DNA of 64,000 nucleotides from CAINVV01 sp963663005 (lineage in GTDB: Bacteria > Bacteroidota > Bacteroidia > Bacteroidales > Prolixibacteraceae): NCBI GenBank assembly GCA_963663005.2, contig CAXXHH010000008.1:1-64000 (forward strand). Direction: 5' to 3'. Below are positions 29,178-38,145 of the stretch, in pieces. The notes under the pieces were generated by a model. The model had not been told where the DNA came from, made no database searches, and saw nothing but the letters and a program-made list of their open reading frames with translations. The position numbers and the translations under genes are program-made. The first letter of the stretch is position 1; each line of letters opens with the position of its first letter.

Positions 29178-31577
29178 TTATTCGTACCTCAACGCCTCTA
29201 CCGGGTTTCTTGTTGCGGCTTTCCAGCTTTGCCAGCTCACTGTTAGCAAGGCGATTCCCAACGCCAATAGACCGGCCAGAGCGAAGATCCACCAACTTAG
29301 GTTGGTTTTGTAGGCAAAGTTTTCGAGCCAACGGTGCATGGTGAATGCGGCGATAGGAATAGATAATATGGAGGCAAAAACCACCCATTTCACAAAATCT
29401 GAATTCAGTAGCAGCATTATCTCGGATACCTTTGCCCCGTTTACCTTGCGGATACCAATCTCTTTGATTCGCCTGTTGATAGAAAACAGGGTCATTCCTA
29501 AAATACCCAGAACAGAAATGACAATAGCCAAGATTGAGAAGGCAATCGTGATATTTCTGAGGCGAATCTCCTGCTGATATTTCTCTTTCAGCATATCATC
29601 AAAAAAACTGTAGGAGAACCCTCTCTGGTCGCGGTATTTTTGATAGGTATCAGCAATAAATTTTATTGTTGCCGCCCTGTTTAGGGGTGCAATTTTCACA
29701 TTCAACGTCATGATGTTCTGCGGATCGTTTACCATCATAACCGGGCCAATCGGGAAGTATAACGGACGGAAGTGAAAATCCTTAACAACTCCGACTATGA
29801 CATTATTCCCGATACGCTGCCCAATGGGATCGGCGAATCCCATCAACTTTTCGGCAGTCCGGTTGATTACAACAGGAATTATCATGGTAGGGTCTGCTCC
29901 ATCCTTTTGCCTCTTTCCCGATTTTTCCAGCTCCTTCCAGTAGGCACTATAATCCATTTGCAGGAATTGCCCTTTTAAGACTTCGAGTTGGTATGTCTTT
30001 GCAAAATCTTCATCTACCCACAGCAGAGACATTTTAATGCTATCAGTCTGACCTTGCTTATTCACTGGAAGAATGGTGCTCCATTTGAAATCTATTGGTG
30101 CATACACGCTTGCAGAAACACTTAACACTGAGGGATTTTGCTTTAACTCTTGCTTGAATTCTTTATTGTTGTACCATAATCCGGTTGGCACGACAACAAT
30201 ATTCTGATGGTTCAATCCAAGATCTTTGGTCCGGACATAATTTAGTTGTTTGACAAAAACTGAAGTGGCAATGATAAAAAAGATGGCAATACCAAACTGC
30301 ACCATAACCAGCATGCGAATAAATCCGGTACGCGATCCGGAGATACTCCCACCTCTGAAAATCCCGGTAGGGTTTATTGAAGAAAGGAAAACAGAAGGGT
30401 ATAAACCTGCAAAAACCCCTGTTAAAATAGCGATAAACAACAAATTGAAAAGTAACTTTACCGACAAGCCAAACTGCAGTTCCTGCCCTGATATTTGATT
30501 AAACCAAGGAAGTAGCAACCCAATTAAGCATATTGCGGCAAGGGTGGCCGCGAAAGATTGAAAGATTGATTCACCCATAAATTGGCGCATGATATGGGTC
30601 CGGCCAGCGCCATTTACTTTTTTAATTCCTATTTCGGTTGAGCGTTCGGATGCCCTTGCGACCGATAGAACTGAAAAATTGAAGGAAGCCATCAGAATAA
30701 TCAGCAGTGCTAATCCTGAAAAGATCCAAACGTATTTGTAACTGCCGATATTTTTATCGTAAATACTCGGCTCATAATCCGAATGTAGATGGATATCAGT
30801 TAATGGCTGAAACAATAGCTTGTCTGTTTTATTCGAATAGCGGCTGATATGGTTGGAGATACGATCTAAAAAAACCTTGTCAATGGCAGCATTTTCCCGT
30901 AGCTTAATGTAAACGAGCACATGGCCTTTATCACTCCAATTGCTAGCATATTGGGTTACCCTTGCGTTTATTTCTGGAAGAATATACCCAAATTCGATGT
31001 GCGACTGTTTGGGAATCCGAACCACGCCACTTACAGTATAAACCGCCCTCGCGTATTTATCGCTTACAATAGTCTTTCCCAATGCAGGATTATTTCCAAA
31101 AAGCTTTTTAGCGACAACTTCAGAAAGAATGATTCCTGACGGATTCTTGATAGCGTCAAATGCCTCACCTTCCACGAAAACAAATCCGTTGAAGATGGAG
31201 AAAAAATCATTGTTGACCCAGAGTTCGCGGGCTTCAACCTTTTCTCCTCCTTCTTCTCTCTGGAGAGGCGAGTCTTCTGAACTGTAACTCAAAAAAGTGG
31301 CATATTCGATTTGCGGATAATCCTTTTTTAGTGTAATGGGTACCGGACGATAACATCCTGCCGATTTCACCACTTCATTACCTTGCTTTGACAATGTGAG
31401 CACACGATAGATCCGCTCGTAATTCAGATGTGATTTGTCATATTGCAGCTCGTTGAACACCCAAAGATAAATTAACAATCCGGCAGCAATACCCAATGTG
31501 AAACCCGAAAAGGTGATAAGCGAGTTGACTGGCCTTTTGCTAAAGTTCCGAAAACTAATTTTGAGTTGACTCTTCAT
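29178..31577 (-). CDS. Double FtsX/MacB-type ABC permease 6 of 12
   Basis: The 799-residue permease starts only 12 bases after the stop of the beta-propeller lipoprotein gene, so the two are likely co-translated partners. N-terminus MKSQLKISFRNFSKRPVNS, TM1 at about 20-40. The half-one motif TEIGIKKVNGAGRTH resembles half-two motifs of other copies. The late motif is VIVGVVKDFHFRPLYFPIGP and half two has KEIGIRKVNGAKVSEI. The C-terminal 40 residues match permease 4 exactly over the last helix and tail. The second periplasmic domain carries a charged insertion (YWKELEKSGKRQKDGADP, about residue 555) not seen in neighbours. Confidence 0.9.
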   Translation of the reverse strand: MKSQLKISFRNFSKRPVNSLITFSGFTLGIAAGLLIYLWVFNELQYDKSHLNYERIYRVLTLSKQGNEVVKSAGCYRPVPITLKKDYPQIEYATFLSYSSEDSPLQREEGGEKVEARELWVNNDFFSIFNGFVFVEGEAFDAIKNPSGIILSEVVAKKLFGNNPALGKTIVSDKYARAVYTVSGVVRIPKQSHIEFGYILPEINARVTQYASNWSDKGHVLVYIKLRENAAIDKVFLDRISNHISRYSNKTDKLLFQPLTDIHLHSDYEPSIYDKNIGSYKYVWIFSGLALLIILMASFNFSVLSVARASERSTEIGIKKVNGAGRTHIMRQFMGESIFQSFAATLAAICLIGLLLPWFNQISGQELQFGLSVKLLFNLLFIAILTGVFAGLYPSVFLSSINPTGIFRGGSISGSRTGFIRMLVMVQFGIAIFFIIATSVFVKQLNYVRTKDLGLNHQNIVVVPTGLWYNNKEFKQELKQNPSVLSVSASVYAPIDFKWSTILPVNKQGQTDSIKMSLLWVDEDFAKTYQLEVLKGQFLQMDYSAYWKELEKSGKRQKDGADPTMIIPVVINRTAEKLMGFADPIGQRIGNNVIVGVVKDFHFRPLYFPIGPVMMVNDPQNIMTLNVKIAPLNRAATIKFIADTYQKYRDQRGFSYSFFDDMLKEKYQQEIRLRNITIAFSILAIVISVLGILGMTLFSINRRIKEIGIRKVNGAKVSEIMLLLNSDFVKWVVFASILSIPIAAFTMHRWLENFAYKTNLSWWIFALAGLLALGIALLTVSWQSWKAATRNPVEALRYE

Positions 31578-31589
31578 TACAGGATGGTT

Positions 31590-33131
31590 CTATTTTACAA
31601 TCATCAAAATGTCGTCCTGATCTGTTACGGATGCCGCCAGTCGTTTCAAGCTCTCTTTCTTTTCTGCGGAAGCAGTAGACTTCTGAAATCGACTATTTTC
31701 GACCTGTGCCTTCAAGTCGCTGCCCTTCAACGAAATCAACAGCTCCCCATTGTTGCCAACCATATAAGCCGACGGCCAGACCTGACATCCTCCATCAATA
31801 TCATTTTCCAGGATGGGTGCTTCATAATCGGTCGGATCAGATTTGATGATTTGTATCTGTCCGCTCTTCTTTGAAAAGAGTGCGTGATAGATTTTTACTT
31901 TTCTATCCTTACGGGTGTTAGGACAATCGTAATTATCTTTTGTAAATGTCAAAAAGATATAATTCCTGGTATCCGCCCACTCCTGCGGAATAATTTTGCC
32001 TTCCAGGCTTGCTTCCGGATCGACACCTTCCTGCTTGCTAACCTTGTACTTCCCCAAACCTAGAACATAGACCGGTAATATCCGGTTGGGAGGAACTACC
32101 TGAAAAATGGTGTCATTGAAGTCGGTTCTGAAGAAATAGGTTCCATTCATTTCATAGCGAATTCCATCGTCCGTTCCGCGCATCATAGATTTGGTGTAGT
32201 TTTTCAAAATTTCCAGTTTGGTAAATGTTGCTAAAGTATCTCCCTGCTTATTGAAGATTTCCAACATAGATGCCGACCTTGATCTGGATAGGTAGGTGTT
32301 TCGGTCGGGAGAAAAAATACCTAAACTACTATACATTCCTTCAGGGCTCTGACTCCACATTCCCTGGTGTTTTCGTGGCGGAGGGGGAGTAGTGTTTCCG
32401 TGATTCATGTCGATTAACACTTTCCCAAGGCCAGTAATATTGCCTTGTTTTTCAGGATTGAAAACAATGTTGGTAGTTGGCTGATCCTGGGCGCAATCAT
32501 ACTCCATAATGTATCGCTGTCCTGTGATGTTGTTACTATAAATGTAAAACAAGCTGTTGCCACGTCCCCAAACCGATGTACCGCCACCAACTAAGGTATA
32601 GTCCATCCAAAACTTTAATCTGTTGACTTTAGGATCAAACTCAACCCCATTTAATTGGTTTTTGACAATTGTGCGGATAAACTTCCCCTCTCTGGAATAA
32701 AGATGAGTTCCATAGATATTAAGGGCAACGATATAGTTGTTCATTAAGTAGATCTTGTATTTCACATCGCGTGGAAGATCCGGATCTGGCACTGGTTCCA
32801 GGCGTATGTACCTGATATCGGAAGCCACGCCCGAGAGTTTAACATCCCTGACATTGTCAAGGCTTCCGGCAATATCGATTACGATTGGAGGCTTTTGGGG
32901 ATCTACACTCCGATCTTCCTTGAATCGAAATCCTTTGGGCAACTTGGCCAACGAATCGGCCAGAAGTTTCTCCTTCACTACCCGCAATTGCTCCTGGCGG
33001 GCAAGTTGTTCTTCCTCAGACAAAATCTGTTGGGTCAATGCCTTTTCGTTGTTCTTCAACTTGTTAGAATGGCATGAATTCCCGAGTAAAAACATTGCTA
33101 ATAGCAAAGCGATCACGTAAACTATTCTCAT
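31590..33131 (-). CDS. 6-bladed beta-propeller lipoprotein inside the permease array
   Basis: The 513-residue lipoprotein has lipobox LGNSC (Cys20). A charged, probably helical or coiled-coil stretch follows (about 25-65: ALTQQILSEEEQLARQEQL). Then comes a beta-propeller of the Bacteroidota 6-bladed family, recognised by the start IDIAGSLDNVRDVKLSGVAS plus DIRYIRLE and repeats such as LYSREGKFIRTIV. These proteins have no known enzyme activity and are thought to be binding scaffolds. It is the only non-ABC gene within the permease array and sits 12 bases ahead of permease 6 and 83 after permease 7. I infer an accessory role at the membrane surface, perhaps as sensor or substrate receptor for permease 6. 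The lack of a predicted Asp at +2 (His follows Cys) favours outer-membrane sorting. Confidence 0.8.
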   Translation of the reverse strand: MRIVYVIALLLAMFLLGNSCHSNKLKNNEKALTQQILSEEEQLARQEQLRVVKEKLLADSLAKLPKGFRFKEDRSVDPQKPPIVIDIAGSLDNVRDVKLSGVASDIRYIRLEPVPDPDLPRDVKYKIYLMNNYIVALNIYGTHLYSREGKFIRTIVKNQLNGVEFDPKVNRLKFWMDYTLVGGGTSVWGRGNSLFYIYSNNITGQRYIMEYDCAQDQPTTNIVFNPEKQGNITGLGKVLIDMNHGNTTPPPPRKHQGMWSQSPEGMYSSLGIFSPDRNTYLSRSRSASMLEIFNKQGDTLATFTKLEILKNYTKSMMRGTDDGIRYEMNGTYFFRTDFNDTIFQVVPPNRILPVYVLGLGKYKVSKQEGVDPEASLEGKIIPQEWADTRNYIFLTFTKDNYDCPNTRKDRKVKIYHALFSKKSGQIQIIKSDPTDYEAPILENDIDGGCQVWPSAYMVGNNGELLISLKGSDLKAQVENSRFQKSTASAEKKESLKRLAASVTDQDDILMIVK

Positions 33132-33214
33132 CTTTTTAATATAAATTTTACACCAGTCATTTTTTCAATTCAAATTTGTATCATAAAACCTCAGCCTTGT
33201 CCCACTTTTCCTAT

Positions 33215-35578
33215 CTATTCATATCGCAGTGCATCCACCGGGTTTCTTGTTGCGGCTTTCCAGCTTTGCCAGCTTACCGTCAGCAAGGCGATTCCGAATG
33301 CCATCAACCCACCCAGAGCAAAAATCAACCAGGAGATAGTCGTACGGTTTTCGATTCCCTGTAACAACCGCGAAACGACGAGCCAGGCAACCGGACTGGC
33401 AATAACAAAAGCAATTATGACCAATCGCAAAAAAGTACTGTCTAACATCCACACAATTTCAGAAATACGTGCTCCATTCACTTTCCGAATTCCAATTTCT
33501 TTGATTTTCGATTGGATGGTGTGATAGGCCAACGCAACAAGACCAATAACGGCCAGCAACAGTGAAATAAAGCTGCCAAAATTAAAGGCGCTGTTTATCT
33601 GTTTGATTTCGTTGATGTAGCTATCCATCTCGACATTGGTAAAGCTGTATTCGAAAGGAAATTCAGGAGAAAATTTCTCGATTGTTTTCTCGATTTTTGA
33701 AATTGTTCCACTTATATCGCCCTGCCTTATACTCACAAACAGGTACTTTGTAAAACCCTGATTCTCCGGATGTGCCGACAATATCATCGGTTTAACCCTG
33801 TTGAATAGGTAGTTATTCTGAAAATCTTTCACAACACCAATGATGATATTCTGTTTTCCCCAGAAGTTAATCGATTTCCCAATCGGATTTTCATAACCAA
33901 ACTGCTTTGCCGCCGATTCGTTTATAATTACGCCTTTCAGATTTTCCTGTCTCTCTCTCGTAAATTCATCTCCCATGGCCATTTTCATGTGGAAAGTCTG
34001 CGTGAACCCTTCGGAAACAATCACAAAACCAAACGATTCATCATGTTGCTGGTTTTTGTCGTCAGTCCATATCACACCCGAATTATTCGGTACACCTGCT
34101 GGCATCGACGAAGCCGCACAAACATCCTTAACCGACGGCATTTGCTTCAATTCGTCCGTCAGATTTTGAAAGTTCTGCTTCAGTTTGTTGTTGAAGGGTA
34201 TTTGCATAACCTGTTCATTGTCGAACCCCAGCGGCAAATCTTTCATGAAACGATATTGCCTGCCAACCATTAACGTTATGATAATTAGCATAATGGAAAT
34301 AGCAAACTGGAGTGTAATAACTACATTTTTACTTTGCACTCCTGAAGTGATTTTTCTGCCTTTGTGGAAAAGAGATAGAGGCCTGATTCCTGACAAAATA
34401 AACGAAGGATAAAAACCTGAAAGAAATGTCACTGTGAGCCAAAGCAATACACTGCCCGAAATAAACAAACTTCTATTATCCTTTAGAAATGGAAGGACAT
34501 CTGAACCTATTAGTTTTTGAATCACTGGGATTCCGGCAAAAGTGAGAACAATGCCCAATAGTACAGCCACAAGACAAATCAACGCCGTTTCGAGCATAAA
34601 CTGTCTGCGAATAAAGTTCACACTTGCGCCCGAAATTTTCTTTAGCGCAATCTCCGATGTCCGCTTTTGAACCATCGAAGTTGACATATTAACGTAGTTC
34701 ATAATGCTGACAATGAGTACCACTAAACTTATGAATATCAGCAAATAGAGCGGGTTTTTATTGTAATATAGGCGACGATCTGTGATGGGCAAAACAGAAA
34801 GCGTCAACTGTTCAGGATTACGAATTTGTTTAGGGGCAATTACGGTGTAAAAACGTGCAATTTTAGTATTGAAATCCTTGTAATTAACTGACTTATTTAA
34901 TTTAAACAAAGGCTGCCCGTTGCTGTTCCAACCATCGAGCTCCGATTTCGAACGTAAAGTTGTGATTGGCGCCACCATCGCGAAATTGAAAGTCACATAC
35001 AGCGGAATGTCGACCACCCCGGTAACACTGAAAACGTGCTCTGAATTCAATGTCAATGCTTTACCCAACGCGGGTTGGTCGCCAAAATATTTTTTGGCCG
35101 TTTCTTTCGAGAGGACAATCGAATTCGGCTCTTTCAGGGCATTTGCCGCATTACCTTCAATAAACGGATATTGAACAATCCTGAAAAGATCGTTGTCGGC
35201 CAGGTAAAACCCAGGTTCATTGAAACTTACAATATCTTTACTTTCTGAACCCTGGTACGACACAATGCAATTGCTGAATGAGCTGAAATTCTCGGTTCGT
35301 GCAAAATATTCAATTTCGGGGAAATGCGTTGCAAGCATTGGCGGAATGGCGTAACTGATGGTCGTATTGCCTAATTGAGAATCAAGACTTTTTTGCACCA
35401 GATAGAATATTCTCTCCTTATCCGGAATTTTGCTGTTGTACGAAAGTTCCTTAAACGCATGTGCAAAAACGAGTATGGCACAGGCAAACCCCACCGCCAA
35501 ACCTGAAATATTAAGGACTGTAAATCCTTTGTTCTTTTTCAGGTAACGAAACGTATTCACTGTAAAATTCCACAACAT
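33215..35578 (-). CDS. Double FtsX/MacB-type ABC permease 7 of 12
   Basis: The protein has 787 residues. N-terminus MLWNFTVNTFRYLKKNKGFT, TM1 about 21-41. The half-one motif SEIALKKISGASVNF has Ala-Leu in place of Gly-Ile/Val. The late motif IIIGVVKDFQNNYLFNRVKP has Gln for the usual His. Half two has KEIGIRKVNGARISEI and then DSTFLRL where most copies have NNDFVKW, so the segment just before the last two helices is distinct even though the tail SWQSWKAATRNPVDALRYE is the shared one. This mixed pattern fits recombination limited to the extreme 3' end. It lies between permease 8 (142-base spacer with an inverted repeat) and the lipoprotein gene (83 bases). Confidence 0.9.
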   Translation of the reverse strand: MLWNFTVNTFRYLKKNKGFTVLNISGLAVGFACAILVFAHAFKELSYNSKIPDKERIFYLVQKSLDSQLGNTTISYAIPPMLATHFPEIEYFARTENFSSFSNCIVSYQGSESKDIVSFNEPGFYLADNDLFRIVQYPFIEGNAANALKEPNSIVLSKETAKKYFGDQPALGKALTLNSEHVFSVTGVVDIPLYVTFNFAMVAPITTLRSKSELDGWNSNGQPLFKLNKSVNYKDFNTKIARFYTVIAPKQIRNPEQLTLSVLPITDRRLYYNKNPLYLLIFISLVVLIVSIMNYVNMSTSMVQKRTSEIALKKISGASVNFIRRQFMLETALICLVAVLLGIVLTFAGIPVIQKLIGSDVLPFLKDNRSLFISGSVLLWLTVTFLSGFYPSFILSGIRPLSLFHKGRKITSGVQSKNVVITLQFAISIMLIIITLMVGRQYRFMKDLPLGFDNEQVMQIPFNNKLKQNFQNLTDELKQMPSVKDVCAASSMPAGVPNNSGVIWTDDKNQQHDESFGFVIVSEGFTQTFHMKMAMGDEFTRERQENLKGVIINESAAKQFGYENPIGKSINFWGKQNIIIGVVKDFQNNYLFNRVKPMILSAHPENQGFTKYLFVSIRQGDISGTISKIEKTIEKFSPEFPFEYSFTNVEMDSYINEIKQINSAFNFGSFISLLLAVIGLVALAYHTIQSKIKEIGIRKVNGARISEIVWMLDSTFLRLVIIAFVIASPVAWLVVSRLLQGIENRTTISWLIFALGGLMAFGIALLTVSWQSWKAATRNPVDALRYE

Positions 35579-35654
35579 GGCATTACATTTAAATAGTTTT
35601 TAGTTCAGCGTTATAAAATTGTCAGAACTATGTTTCATCCGACTGATATGATGT

Positions 35655-35712
35655 ACCATGATTTTTTGTTTTTATAATCATGGTAAATCAGTTTAATCAC
35701 AAAAATCATGGT
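35655..35712. repeat. Three AATCATGG elements between permeases 8 and 7
   Basis: ACCATGATT (35655-35663) and AATCATGGT (35676-35684) form 9-base arms around a 12-base AT-rich loop, and AATCATGGTT recurs at 35703-35712. On the minus strand this is downstream of permease 8 and upstream of permease 7. It could be a processing hairpin or a regulator site; there is no U-tract. Confidence 0.4.
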
Positions 35713-35720
35713 TCAGACAC

Positions 35721-38087
35721 TTATTCATACCTCAGTGCCTCCACCGGATTTCTTGTTGCGGCTTTCCAGCTTTGCCAGCTTACTGTCAGAAGCGCAATTC
35801 CGAGTGCTATCAAACCGGATAGTACAAAGATCCACCAACTCAGGTCGGTCTTATAGGCAAAGCTTTCGAGCCATTTGTGCATGACGAAGTATGCTATGGG
35901 TGTGGCAATTACAAAAGCGATGGCCACCCATTTTACGAAGTCGTTGTTGAGCATCACCATCACTTCAGCAACTCTGGCGCCGTTCACTTTGCGGATGCCA
36001 ATTTCTTTGATGCGTCGCTGGCAGGCAAAGAGCGACATGGCCAAAATTCCCATACAGCAAATCACAATGGCGCATCCGGCAAACAACGAAAAAGTCCGTC
36101 TGAATTGCAGTTCAGATTGGTATAGGTTTTCGACAGCCTGGTCGAAAAAGCTGATTTCGACGGGAAATACCGGAGAAATACCGGAAGCCGTGGTTTTTAT
36201 TTTTTCAATTGTATTGTGCAAAGTCTGGAAATCTGTAGTTTTGAGGCTAACTAGACAATAGGAGCCATCTGGCTTATTTTGGATAACCAATGAGCCAATG
36301 GGTTGGTTGAACGATTTATAATGAAAATCCTTCACAACCCCGATAATCTCTGAAAGTCCGGCGTCAGTAGTTATTCTTCCCACAACGAGTTTTATCCCAA
36401 TCGGATTTTCGAGTTTATGATTGCGGACGAAAGTTTCGTTTACCACCAACTTATTGTTATCCGTAGTCAGGTCGTTGGAGAAAAAACGACCCTGAGTAAG
36501 TTGAAGCCCAGTCATTTCCATAAAAGCAGCATCGGAATTGAATGTATCAAAATCATATTGTTTCTTTTCTCCTTCACCGCCCTGATTGGTTTTAAAATGC
36601 GACATATCGCTGCCCGGGAAATATTGCGAAAACGAGATTTGATTTACTAGCGGATTTTCCTGAAGGAGCTTTTTCAGGACTTCCTTTTTACTGTTCAGTT
36701 GTGGGGTCAGTTTTATCCCTACTATATTCTCCTGATTGAACCCCAGGTTGCCGCTGCCAAAATCGACCTGTTTCTGAACCAATACGGTAAAGGCAATCAG
36801 GACAATGGCAATTACAAATTGGGTGGTGACCAAAATTCCCCGGACAACAGAGTTTGAATGTCCCGTTTCAATCGTTTTTTTCAGATTATCAGTGGCTTTC
36901 GACGACGAAATCCGCAGTGCCGGAATAATACTAAAAACCATGCTCAAAACGAAAGTCCCAACCACCGCAACAATCAGGAATGAAGGCTTATAGAGTAAAA
37001 ATGGATTGAATTGTATTCCGGTATATTGACGAATAAAAGGGAAAAAGAGCAAAACGAAAAGTATGGCTAGAAAAAGCGACATCAGGAACAAAATAAAAGC
37101 TTCGGAAAGGGTATTTCGAAGAATGGCTGTTCGTCCGGCACCAATAACTTTGAGTACCCCGGTCTGTTTGATTTTTTCGAGCCACTGCGATGATGAAATG
37201 TTTATAAAGTTGACCAATGCGATGATCAGTACCAATGCAGCGACCAAAACGAGGATCATTACTTTTCGCTTATCGCCTGAGATCAGGTAAGTTTTTCCGA
37301 ATATTTTGATCGGGCTAAAATAAAGTTTTTCGAGAGGGATCAGTTTTCCGCCGGATTGATCTTTTGGTTGATCCTCAGGATAAAGCGAACTGATTGCCTT
37401 TGCAGTTTTAACGGGGTCGCATTCCTTTTTAAGCAAGATAAATGTCTGAAAAATCTGCCATCCCCATTCTTTAAATTCATCACCGTTGGGATTTACAATT
37501 TTACGGGTTTCCATATTGGCTAGTGAGCTGAACGAAAGAATCGTATTGGCTTGCGGCTCTTCGATAACAGCCGATACCGTCAAAAACTTGTCGTTGTTAA
37601 TTCTCACTGTTTTGCCAAGCGCAGGTTCTTCTCCAAAAAGTTGCTTGGCAAAATGTTTGGTCAAAACAATTGTCATGGGTTCTTTCAGCGCGGTTTCCAG
37701 ATTTCCCTCAGCAGCCCGATAGGTGAAGAGGCTAAAAAAATTGGTGTCGGCAAAAACCATATCCGAAGTAATAGGATCGCGATCGCCAGCCTGAAAAGCC
37801 GGAGCTTGCCACATTGTTGCCATCCTTACTGCGGCTTCCACATCCGGGACACTCAGGTCAATTTGATCTTTCAGCACCGCGGGAGAATAAACCATGTTAT
37901 TCATTTTACTGAACAGATAAACCCGGTCGCCGTTTTTGTGGTAATTGTCGGTGGTCAGTTCGCTGTACGAATAAACTGACAGGATGATGACCAAAGCCAG
38001 GCTTACTGCCAACCCCAACAGGTTAATCAGGTTGGTTGCCGGTTTCCGTACGAAATTTCGATAGGTTGATTTAAAAATGTTGTACAT
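35721..38087 (-). CDS. Double FtsX/MacB-type ABC permease 8 of 12
   Basis: The 788-residue protein is the closest relative of permease 9. N-terminus MYNIFKSTYRNFVRKPATNL, TM1 about 21-42. The half-one motif KQTGVLKVIGAGRTA departs from the usual E-I-G-I/V-R/K-K. The middle segment VQKQVDFGSGNLGFNQENIV is shared with permease 9. The late motif is EIIGVVKDFHYKSFNQPIGS and half two has KEIGIRKVNGARVAEV. The last ~125 residues are almost identical to permease 9 in protein and in DNA up to about 36117, while the periplasmic domains differ much more. This is a tandem duplicate, 58 bases downstream of permease 9. Confidence 0.9.
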   Translation of the reverse strand: MYNIFKSTYRNFVRKPATNLINLLGLAVSLALVIILSVYSYSELTTDNYHKNGDRVYLFSKMNNMVYSPAVLKDQIDLSVPDVEAAVRMATMWQAPAFQAGDRDPITSDMVFADTNFFSLFTYRAAEGNLETALKEPMTIVLTKHFAKQLFGEEPALGKTVRINNDKFLTVSAVIEEPQANTILSFSSLANMETRKIVNPNGDEFKEWGWQIFQTFILLKKECDPVKTAKAISSLYPEDQPKDQSGGKLIPLEKLYFSPIKIFGKTYLISGDKRKVMILVLVAALVLIIALVNFINISSSQWLEKIKQTGVLKVIGAGRTAILRNTLSEAFILFLMSLFLAILFVLLFFPFIRQYTGIQFNPFLLYKPSFLIVAVVGTFVLSMVFSIIPALRISSSKATDNLKKTIETGHSNSVVRGILVTTQFVIAIVLIAFTVLVQKQVDFGSGNLGFNQENIVGIKLTPQLNSKKEVLKKLLQENPLVNQISFSQYFPGSDMSHFKTNQGGEGEKKQYDFDTFNSDAAFMEMTGLQLTQGRFFSNDLTTDNNKLVVNETFVRNHKLENPIGIKLVVGRITTDAGLSEIIGVVKDFHYKSFNQPIGSLVIQNKPDGSYCLVSLKTTDFQTLHNTIEKIKTTASGISPVFPVEISFFDQAVENLYQSELQFRRTFSLFAGCAIVICCMGILAMSLFACQRRIKEIGIRKVNGARVAEVMVMLNNDFVKWVAIAFVIATPIAYFVMHKWLESFAYKTDLSWWIFVLSGLIALGIALLTVSWQSWKAATRNPVEALRYE

Positions 38088-38145
38088 GGCAGTGAACTCG
38101 TCGGGTGTTTGTTTTCAGTGTTATACTCTCTATTTTAAGTTGTTT

